From NCBI GenBank assembly GCA_002448875.1, contig DKAS01000059.1, forward strand, positions 1 through 9,588: DNA of 9,588 bases, read 5' to 3'. The notes below the pieces were generated by a model, which was not told the origin of the DNA, did not search any database, and saw only the letters and a list, made by a program, of their open reading frames with translations. Within the stretch, counting starts at the first letter, position 1, and every line of letters starts with the position of its first letter. Of this stretch, positions 1 to 5,193 are shown in pieces. Both the position numbers and the translations under genes were made by a program. This DNA is from Proteobacteria bacterium UBA6920. Lineage in GTDB: Bacteria; Pseudomonadota; Gammaproteobacteria; SG8-11.

Positions 1-902
1 CCGCCGATGTAGTACAGCGCGGTTTCGGACAGGCCGCCGTATTCGTTGCCGGAGAACAGGTTGACCCCGCCCTTGGCCAGAGACTGGTGCACGTGCATGC
101 CGTTGCCGTTATCGCCGACCAGCGGCTTGGGCATGAACGTGGCGGTCTTGCCGTAGGAATGGGCGACGTTGTGCACGCAGTATTTCAGGGTCTGCAGTTC
201 GTCGGCTTTCTTGATCAACGTGTTGAAAACCACGCCGATTTCGCACTGGCCGGCGGTGGCCACTTCATGGTGGTGCACTTCGACGTTCAGGCCCATTTCT
301 TCCATCGCCAGAACCATGGAGGCGCGGATGTTGTGCAGGGAATCGACCGGCGGCACGGGGAAGTAGCCGCCCTTGATGCCGGGGCGGTGGCCCATATTGC
401 CGTTTTCGTAGGCGCGCTCGGTGTTCCAGCCGGCTTCTTCGGAATCGATCTTGTAGAAAGCGCCGCTGATATCGGCACCCCAGCGGATGTCGTCAAAGAT
501 GAAGAATTCAGGTTCCGGACCGAAGTAGGCAGTGTCGGCGATGCCGGTGGACTTCAGATAGGCTTCGGCGCGACGGGCGATGGAGCGCGGATCACGCTCG
601 TAACCCTGCATGGTGGAGGGCTCGACGATGTCGCAGGTGATGATCACGGTGGGCTCGTCGGCGAACGGATCCAGCAGCGCGGTTTCTGCGTCGGGCATCA
701 GGATCATGTCGGATTCGTTGATCCCTTTCCAGCCGGCGATGGACGAACCGTCGAACATCTTGCCGTCCTTGAAGAAATCCTCGTCCAGATCCTTGGTCAT
801 GTAGGTTACGTGCTGCTGCTTGCCGCGGGTGTCGGTGAAGCGCAAATCAATGAACCGGGCTTCCTTATCCTTGATCAACTGTAGAACTTTCTTAGCAGAC
901 AT
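1..902 (-). CDS. glnA: Glutamine synthetase type I, N-terminal 300 residues (3' end outside window)
   Basis: Glutamine synthetase makes glutamine from glutamate, ammonia and ATP as a cytoplasmic dodecamer and is the main entry point for ammonium. The frame is open from an ATG at 902 to the window edge, giving 300 of the usual ~470 residues. Visible family hallmarks are the beta-grasp N-terminus with FDGSSIAGW (residues 50-58), the metal-binding glutamates in GPEPEFF (E130, E132), the segment [14 protein letters not shown] (E213, E221), and [10 protein letters not shown] (H270), which match the E. coli active-site residues shifted by one. The start is well supported by a GGAGGGG ribosome site about 4 bases upstream. 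The adenylylation tyrosine of this family lies beyond the edge and cannot be checked. The upstream control region looks nitrogen-regulated. Confidence 0.98.
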   Translation of the reverse strand, partial: MSAKKVLQLIKDKEARFIDLRFTDTRGKQQHVTYMTKDLDEDFFKDGKMFDGSSIAGWKGINESDMILMPDAETALLDPFADEPTVIITCDIVEPSTMQGYERDPRSIARRAEAYLKSTGIADTAYFGPEPEFFIFDDIRWGADISGAFYKIDSEEAGWNTERAYENGNMGHRPGIKGGYFPVPPVDSLHNIRASMVLAMEEMGLNVEVHHHEVATAGQCEIGVVFNTLIKKADELQTLKYCVHNVAHSYGKTATFMPKPLVGDNGNGMHVHQSLAKGGVNLFSGNEYGGLSETALYYIG

Positions 903-976
903 CTGCCCCTCCAAAAACTAGAGTTATAGGTTGCCGCCCTTGCGAGCGGATTTAAAAAGTGTGTGCTGAACCAATC

Positions 977-992
977 AGCATGAAATATGCCA
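977..992 (-). promoter_or_regulatory. Sigma-54 promoter of glnA
   Basis: On the minus strand this reads TGGCATATTTCATGCT. It has the invariant GG and GC of sigma-54 promoters exactly ten bases apart and matches most of the TGGCACG-N4-TTGCW consensus. Transcription would start near position 966, giving a leader of about 64 bases before the glnA ATG. The two NtrC-like palindromes about 100 and 130 bases upstream of that start fit the known glnAp2 arrangement. Confidence 0.85.
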
Positions 993-1055
993 TAGAAATT
1001 TCATGTTTACTTTCAAAGGATTAACGAAATTCTGCAGAGTGAGGTGTGATACGGT

Positions 1056-1072
1056 AGCACTAAATTGGTGCG
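1056..1072. promoter_or_regulatory. NtrC-type enhancer site, proximal
   Basis: The palindrome AGCACTAAATTGGTGCG has GCAC and GTGC half-sites seven bases apart. It matches 14 of 17 positions of the classical enteric NtrC site TGCACTATATTGGTGCA. It is centred near -98 relative to the predicted sigma-54 start, a normal enhancer position for glnA. Confidence 0.82.
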
Positions 1073-1085
1073 ATACTGCTTTCCG

Positions 1086-1102
1086 TGCACAATAATGATG
1101 CA
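1086..1102. promoter_or_regulatory. NtrC-type enhancer site, distal
   Basis: TGCACAATAATGATGCA has one perfect half-site (TGCAC) and one with a single mismatch (ATGCA for GTGCA), again 14 of 17 positions of the enteric site. Its centre is 30 bases, about three helical turns, from the proximal site, which suits cooperative binding of two NtrC dimers on one face of the DNA. It directly abuts the stop codon of the upstream cation transporter gene at 1103. Confidence 0.75.
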
Positions 1103-2266
1103 TCACTCGAAAAGTACTCGGATCCTTCGTACCTCCGCATGCCGGTCGGCCACTTGTGCATACTGGCTGGCCAGCAATTGCGCTGATTCTATATCTTTCA
1201 TCGCCTTCAGGGGTAGTGTTAGTTCGACTTCGATGCTGCCCTTGAGGTAGTGCAACCGGATATCCTTAATGGATTTGGCTTGCGGCAGGTGTTGCCAGGA
1301 TTGCTGCAGCTGGTCGGTAATCTGCTGGCGCGGCGGCAGCATGGCCGAAGGGCGGGAGGTTTCATCGTCTTCCGGATCGATATGCACCGTCACATCGGTC
1401 ACCTCGTCGATTTCCGTGAGCAGTGTTTCCCTGACTTTTTCTCCGATTAAATGCCCTTCGGAGACGGTCAGTTTTGAATCCACCTGGATGTGCACATCCA
1501 CCAGGGCGTCGCCGCCCATCTTGCGGGTGCGCAGCATGTGCAGGTAGCGCACGCCGGGAGTGCAGAGGATGGCCTGGCGAATGGCGTCGATGCGCTCCGG
1601 GTGCAAGGCGGTATCCACCAGCTCCTGCACGCTGTGAAATCCCAGTTTCCAGCCGATGTGGATGATCATGATGGCGACGACGATGGCAGCCACCGCATCC
1701 AGGTGCGGCCAGCCCAGCAGGGCCCCGCCCAAGCCGATGATGACGATGACCGAGGAGATGGCGTCGGAGCGATGGTGCCAGGCGTTGGCGTGCAGCAGAT
1801 TGGAACGCAGGCGCTTTGCGACCAGCCGGGTGTAGTGATACAGGCCTTCTTTCGACAGCACCGACAACAGGGCGATCAGCAGCGTCAGCAGGTGCGGCGC
1901 TTGCGTCGGCGCGTCCACCACCAGCCGGTTGTAGGCATCGACGATAATGCCGCCGCCCACCAGGATCAGGATCGCACCCAGCACCACGGTGGCCGCGGTT
2001 TCGATCCGGCCGTGGCCGTAGGGATGGTCCTCGTCGGCATCCTTGCTGCCGTGTTTGGCGCCGATCAGCACCAGCACATCGGTCACCAGGTCGGAGAAGG
2101 AGTGAATGCCGTCGGCGATCAGCGCCTGGGAATGGCCGACGTAGCCCACCCAGACTTTCACCACGGCCAGCACCACGTTGATCATGGCGCCGACGATGGT
2201 GACTTTGCGGATTTCCGGATAACGCGCCAAGGCGTTGTTATTGGTCAACGGATCCTGTTCACTCAC
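1103..2266 (-). CDS. Cation diffusion facilitator (CDF) metal exporter with C-terminal extension
   Basis: An inner-membrane transporter predicted to expel divalent metal (Zn, Fe, Mn or Cd class) in exchange for protons. Residues ~20-205 form the six-helix domain. The A-site appears as H55-SFS-D59 in helix 2 and H164-HRS-D168 in helix 5, the HD/HD pattern typical of zinc-type CDFs. A histidine- and acid-rich loop (residues 76-85) lies between helices 2 and 3. Residues ~210-297 form the usual cytoplasmic ferredoxin-like domain (VDVHIQVD, VTVHIDPED). At 387 residues it is about 85 longer than FieF (~300). The extra tail (305-387) has its own beta-alpha pattern with IRLHYLKGSIEVELTLP, possibly a second copy of the cytoplasmic domain. 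The start is a GTG at 2266, with GGAGGTGG upstream, overlapping the end of the tusA-like gene by 8 bases. Substrate is not determined. Confidence 0.92.
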   Translation of the reverse strand: MSEQDPLTNNNALARYPEIRKVTIVGAMINVVLAVVKVWVGYVGHSQALIADGIHSFSDLVTDVLVLIGAKHGSKDADEDHPYGHGRIETAATVVLGAILILVGGGIIVDAYNRLVVDAPTQAPHLLTLLIALLSVLSKEGLYHYTRLVAKRLRSNLLHANAWHHRSDAISSVIVIIGLGGALLGWPHLDAVAAIVVAIMIIHIGWKLGFHSVQELVDTALHPERIDAIRQAILCTPGVRYLHMLRTRKMGGDALVDVHIQVDSKLTVSEGHLIGEKVRETLLTEIDEVTDVTVHIDPEDDETSRPSAMLPPRQQITDQLQQSWQHLPQAKSIKDIRLHYLKGSIEVELTLPLKAMKDIESAQLLASQYAQVADRHAEVRRIRVLFE

Positions 2267-2492
2267 CGCTTCCCACCTCCAGGCTGATGGTTATCTCCCG
2301 ATTGTGCTCGTCTATGGCCAGCACCCGGTGACCGTGCATGCGGCACCAGGCCGGGATATCGTTCTTCGCTCCCGGGTCGGTGCAGACGACATCCAGGATA
2401 TCGCCGGCCTGCAGTTGCGCCACCCGCGCCTGGGCGCGGATCACCGGCATGGGGCACAGCAGGCGACGGGCATCCAGGGTATGGCGGTTCAC
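2259..2492 (-). CDS. TusA-family sulfur carrier protein
   Basis: A small (77-residue) cytoplasmic sulfur relay protein of the TusA/SirA family, which carries a persulfide on one cysteine and hands it to a partner enzyme. The signature LDARRLLCPMP is near the N-terminus with the catalytic Cys13 in the Cys-Pro-x-Pro motif. It is followed by VxxLQxGDILDV and TDPGAKNDIPAW, both typical of the family. I chose the GTG at 2492 over the in-frame GTG at 2501. It has a GGAG ribosome site about 8 bases upstream, and it forms a 4-base GTGA overlap with the stop codon of the PP-loop gene. The TGA lies inside the start of the CDF gene. Translational coupling to a PP-loop enzyme implies a dedicated sulfur donor role. 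That pairing is inference; the family call is firm. Confidence 0.93.
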   Translation of the reverse strand: MNRHTLDARRLLCPMPVIRAQARVAQLQAGDILDVVCTDPGAKNDIPAWCRMHGHRVLAIDEHNREITISLEVGSGE

Positions 2493-3535
2493 AGCAGCCA
2501 CTCCGCGGGAATGGCGTCGGCGGCCAGGGGAGCGACGTCCAGTTCCCAGGCGGCCGCGTCCGGGGGCGTGATCTGTACCCGCACCCGCGCCTGGTCGCGG
2601 TTTTTGCAGTAGCGGGCGGTGATGCGCGCCGCCAGTTCCAGGTCGGCGTGGCTGGGCTGGCCGTCGATTAACACCAGCGGACCGGTGCAGTCGGGGGTGC
2701 GCAGATGAATGAAGGCGTGACGATAACCTTCGAGGAAATTATTTTCCCCTTCCTCGCGGCCGATGATCATTTTGAAGTCCGGACTGGGTCGCAGGTGGCG
2801 GCCGACCTTGAGCAGCATGATGTCGTCCAGCTCATAGTCGCGGCGATGGCGCGCCTGCCACAGATCCGCCAGCTTGTGGCTGTAGCTGGCGTCGGTGAGA
2901 AAACAGCAGCCGCCGGCAGGTTGCGCGTAGTCCGTTATTTTATAGTGTTGCGCCAGCGCCATTTGCGGTTTGCGGCTGCGGCCGTTGAAGGCGTGCAGGC
3001 GTTCGCGGTCGACCCAGCCTTCGCGTTCCGGCAGGGTGGGGGGCAGCAGCTTGGCGCACAGCGGCCGCAGCAGCCGGTCCTGGGCACCGGATTCGCGCGC
3101 TACCACCGGCAGGGTGTCGCGGCGCTGTGACATGGGGCGCTGGCCGATGACTTCGCCGGTGATGATGAAATCGAAGTCGTGTTCCTGCATCCAGTGCAGC
3201 GCCTTGCCCACCATGAACGATTTGCAGTCCAGGCAGGGATTGAGATGACTACCGTAACCGTGGCGCGGCGCCAGCAGCACCGGTTTGTATTCCTCGATGA
3301 CATCGATGATATGCAGCTTGATGCCCAGCTGCTCGGCGGCCCACAGGGCGTTGTTGCGTTTGACCTTGTTCTGATCCTGGCGGCGGATGGCGTGGGTGTG
3401 ACCTTCGACGCAGAAGCCGGTGTAGAAATTGATGGCTTCCACATGGATGCTCTGGTCCTGGAGCACGCGCACCGCCAGGGTGGAATCCAGGCCGCCGGAG
3501 AGCAGGGCCACTGCCTTGTATTGTTGCTTCGCCAT
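2489..3535 (-). CDS. PP-loop (MnmA/ThiI-like) RNA sulfurtransferase, probable NFACT-R-like C-terminal domain
   Basis: A 348-residue cytoplasmic enzyme of the adenine-nucleotide alpha-hydrolase superfamily. The PP-loop SGGLDS is at residues 13-18, so it should activate a substrate by adenylation. Two cysteine centres follow: NPCLDC (C101, C104) and GGCC (C210, C211), positioned like the catalytic cysteines of tRNA 2-thiouridylases such as MnmA (about residues 100 and 200). TGEVIGQRPMSQRRDT (127-141) is characteristic of this group, often annotated as MnmA- or ThiI-like. Residues ~243-325 (FKMIIGREEGENNFLEG, then TGPLVLIDG) resemble the NFACT-R-type RNA-binding tail that I recall being fused to such enzymes. 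It lacks the ThiI THUMP and rhodanese domains and is not a normal MnmA. The ATG at 3535 has no clear ribosome site. It heads an operon with a tusA-like gene and a CDF gene. The precise RNA target is unknown. Confidence 0.85.
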   Translation of the reverse strand: MAKQQYKAVALLSGGLDSTLAVRVLQDQSIHVEAINFYTGFCVEGHTHAIRRQDQNKVKRNNALWAAEQLGIKLHIIDVIEEYKPVLLAPRHGYGSHLNPCLDCKSFMVGKALHWMQEHDFDFIITGEVIGQRPMSQRRDTLPVVARESGAQDRLLRPLCAKLLPPTLPEREGWVDRERLHAFNGRSRKPQMALAQHYKITDYAQPAGGCCFLTDASYSHKLADLWQARHRRDYELDDIMLLKVGRHLRPSPDFKMIIGREEGENNFLEGYRHAFIHLRTPDCTGPLVLIDGQPSHADLELAARITARYCKNRDQARVRVQITPPDAAAWELDVAPLAADAIPAEWLL

Positions 3536-3601
3536 GGTTTGCGTCTGACCGGGTGCTGCCTGAGTGAATCGAGGGGTTATTTTACCGTAAACCGGCCGGT
3601 C

Positions 3602-3619
3602 GCGGCAGATGCATGCCGC
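3602..3619 (-). terminator. Small hairpin after plsY, weak terminator candidate
   Basis: GCGGCA and TGCCGC form a perfect 6-base-pair stem around a 6-base loop, 7 bases past the plsY stop codon. Beside it (3591-3600) is a perfect palindrome, ACCGGCCGGT. There is no real T-run on the minus strand, so termination would be weak or factor-dependent, and plsY may read through into the PP-loop gene. Confidence 0.3.
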
Positions 3620-3625
3620 CGGTCG

Positions 3626-4231
3626 TCAGCGCGGGCTGTCGTCGCCACCGGCGCTGATCTTGTCTTCCTTGCCGGTCAGCAGGTTACGGATATTACTGTG
3701 ATGCCGGATCAGCAGCAGCACGGTGATGAAGCCGGACAGCAGCAGGTAGGGCGCACGGCCGTCCAGCGCCCAGGTGACCAGGGGCAGGCACAAGGCGGCG
3801 ACAATGGCGGCCAGGGACGACAGTTTGAAACCGAACGCGATGGTCAGCCAGATGGCAAGCACGGCCAGGGCGATCATCCAGTTGCAGCCCAGCAGCACGC
3901 CGAAGGCGGTGGCCACCCCTTTGCCGCCTTTGAATCCGAAAAACACCGGAAACATGTGACCGAACAGCGCCGCTCCCGCCACCAGCGCCAGCAGTTGCGG
4001 TTCGTCGCTGAACAGCCGGGCCAGCAGCAGTGGAATCACGCCCTTGATGGCGTCGCCCGCCAGGGTGTAGGCGCCCGCTTTCTTGCCGCCGTGGCGCAGC
4101 ACGTTGGTGGCGCCGGGATTGTGCGAGCCGACAGTGCGCGGGTCCGGCAGGCCCATCAGGCGGCAGACGATGACGGCGGTGGAAATGGAGCCGAACAAAT
4201 AGGCGATGATCATCAGGACGGTACTTAACAT
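3626..4231 (-). CDS. plsY: Acyl-phosphate:glycerol-3-phosphate acyltransferase PlsY
   Basis: PlsY transfers an acyl group from acyl-phosphate to glycerol-3-phosphate, making lysophosphatidic acid, the first step of phospholipid synthesis. It is an inner-membrane protein of 201 residues, normal for the family. All three conserved cytoplasmic loops are present: the GSI start (residues 14-16), the glycine-rich GSHNPGATNVLRHGGKKAG (35-53), and GHMFPVFFGFKGGKGVAT (91-108), with RHHSNIRNL near the C-terminus. Five or so hydrophobic helices separate them. The start is the ATG at 4231, with no strong ribosome site visible. It is divergent from folB, an arrangement also found in E. coli (ygiH/folB), which supports both calls. 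Confidence 0.97.
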   Translation of the reverse strand: MLSTVLMIIAYLFGSISTAVIVCRLMGLPDPRTVGSHNPGATNVLRHGGKKAGAYTLAGDAIKGVIPLLLARLFSDEPQLLALVAGAALFGHMFPVFFGFKGGKGVATAFGVLLGCNWMIALAVLAIWLTIAFGFKLSSLAAIVAALCLPLVTWALDGRAPYLLLSGFITVLLLIRHHSNIRNLLTGKEDKISAGGDDSPR

Positions 4232-4286
4232 GCGGGTGCGGGCTCGCTGAACGGTGACTGATTTTTTTCCCTTTCCGGGCGGCGCT

Positions 4287-4294
4287 ATTATAAT
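4287..4294. promoter_or_regulatory. Shared -10 element of the plsY / folB divergent promoters
   Basis: ATTATAAT contains a perfect TATAAT on the plus strand (4289-4294), and a perfect TATAAT on the minus strand (4292-4287). It lies in an otherwise GC-rich 104-base spacer. No convincing -35 hexamer was found at 16-18 bases on either side. The element could serve folB, plsY or both. Confidence 0.45.
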
Positions 4295-4335
4295 GCAAAA
4301 CAGACTTTCCCACCCGCAAGCGGCGGCGGTGCAGC

Positions 4336-4692
4336 ATGGACATAATTTATCTCAAAGACCTTAAGATTGACACGATTATTGGCGTCTACGACTGGGAGCG
4401 CCAGGTGCGGCAAACCGTCAGCTTCGATCTGGACATGGGGGCGGATATCCGCCGGGCGGCGGCTAGCGACGAAATCGCCGATACACTGGACTACAAAGCG
4501 GTGGCCAAGCGGGTGCAGGAGTTCGTTGCCGGCAGCAGTTTCCAGCTGGTGGAAACCCTGGCAGAGCGGGTGGCGGAGATCGTCATCGGCGAGTTCAAGG
4601 TGCCCTGGGTACGGGTGACACTGAACAAGAAAGGCGCCGTGCGCTTTGCCCGGGACGTGGGGGTGATTATCGAACGCGGGCAGCGCGCCTGA
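4336..4692 (+). CDS. folB: Dihydroneopterin aldolase
   Basis: FolB cleaves 7,8-dihydroneopterin to 6-hydroxymethyl-7,8-dihydropterin and glycolaldehyde in folate synthesis, as a cytoplasmic octamer. The 118-residue protein is full length. It shows TIIGVYDWER with E21 at the N-terminus, LDYKAVAKRV with Y53, FQLVETLAERVA with E73 (pterin anchor), and LNKKGAVRFARDVGVIIER with the catalytic-type lysine K98. The pattern follows E. coli FolB closely. The ATG at 4336 is preceded by only a poor ribosome site (GGCGGTGCAGC). The next gene, folK, uses the product of this enzyme and starts 6 bases after the stop codon, so the two form an operon. Confidence 0.97.
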   Translation: MDIIYLKDLKIDTIIGVYDWERQVRQTVSFDLDMGADIRRAAASDEIADTLDYKAVAKRVQEFVAGSSFQLVETLAERVAEIVIGEFKVPWVRVTLNKKGAVRFARDVGVIIERGQRA

Positions 4693-4698
4693 GCGGCG

Positions 4699-5184
4699 AT
4701 GGCCAGCATCTACATCAGCATCGGCAGTAATATCGATCGTGCCACCAATATTCGCGGCGGTGTCGCCGAACTGCGCCGCTGCTTTACGGATCTGCGCCTG
4801 TCACGGGTCTACGAAAGCGCCGCCGTCGGCTTCCAGGGCGACGCTTTCTACAATCTGGTGGCGGCGGCGCAAACCGACCAGCCGGTGGCGCAGGTGGTGG
4901 CCATCCTGCGCGGCATCGAAGACCGCTTCGGGCGCAACCGCGCCGGCCCGCGTTTTTCCTCGCGTACCCTGGATATGGATCTGCTGCTGTACGATGAGCT
5001 GGTGCTGACCGTTCCCTGTCGCCTGCCGCGGGAAGAAATCATCCACAACGCCTTTGTCCTGTGGCCGCTGGCGGAGCTGGCGCCGCAGGTCCGCCACCCG
5101 CTGTTGCAGCAAACCTATGCCGAGCTGTGGGCGCGCTTCGATCGCGGCAGCCAGCAACTGGCGCCGGTGGAGTTTGACTGGTAA
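4699..5184 (+). CDS. folK: 6-hydroxymethyl-7,8-dihydropterin pyrophosphokinase (HPPK)
   Basis: FolK transfers pyrophosphate from ATP to 6-hydroxymethyl-dihydropterin, activating it for coupling to p-aminobenzoate. The 161-residue length matches the family. Conserved features are SIGSN at residues 7-11, SRVYESAAVGFQGDAFYNLV (35-54), and the magnesium-binding RTLDMDLLLYD, with D92 and D94 equivalent to D95 and D97 of E. coli HPPK. The segment IIHNAFVLWPLAELAP (114-129) includes H116. It starts 6 bases after folB, so the two consecutive folate steps are co-transcribed. It ends only 3 bases before the stop codon of the convergent regulator gene, with no terminator between. A folB-folK pair without the other folate genes is common in this class. 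Confidence 0.96.
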   Translation: MASIYISIGSNIDRATNIRGGVAELRRCFTDLRLSRVYESAAVGFQGDAFYNLVAAAQTDQPVAQVVAILRGIEDRFGRNRAGPRFSSRTLDMDLLLYDELVLTVPCRLPREEIIHNAFVLWPLAELAPQVRHPLLQQTYAELWARFDRGSQQLAPVEFDW

Positions 5185-5193
5185 GCCTTACCA
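5179..5193. repeat. Perfect palindrome spanning both convergent stop codons
   Basis: TGGTAAG-C-CTTACCA is a perfect 7-base inverted repeat with a one-base centre. Each arm contains the final Trp codon and TAA stop of one gene, folK on the plus strand and the regulator on the minus strand. The one-base centre and lack of T-runs make it a poor transcription terminator. Confidence 0.7.

Noticed and set aside
87..884. Long plus-strand reading frame opposite glnA
   Set aside because: It is the antisense shadow of a very well conserved glutamine synthetase frame. Its composition (His-, Gly- and Val-rich) is typical of antisense GC-rich DNA, and no family is recognised.
1490..2287. Plus-strand reading frame opposite the CDF transporter
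   Set aside because: Low-complexity His/Gln/Asp-rich translation, antisense to a clear CDF gene, with no recognisable motif.
2492..2501. GTG at 2501 as the start of the tusA-like gene
   Set aside because: The GGAG ribosome site overlaps this codon, whereas the GTG at 2492 has correct spacing and gives a classic 4-base stop/start overlap.
3549..3600. Possible sigma-70 promoter (TAAAAT) for the PP-loop gene
   Set aside because: The -10-like hexamer on the minus strand has no acceptable -35 at 16-18 bases, so I did not list it as a promoter.
3179..4228. 349-codon plus-strand frame across plsY and the PP-loop gene
   Set aside because: It runs antisense through two well-identified genes and their spacer, is Gln/His/Gly-rich, and resembles nothing known.
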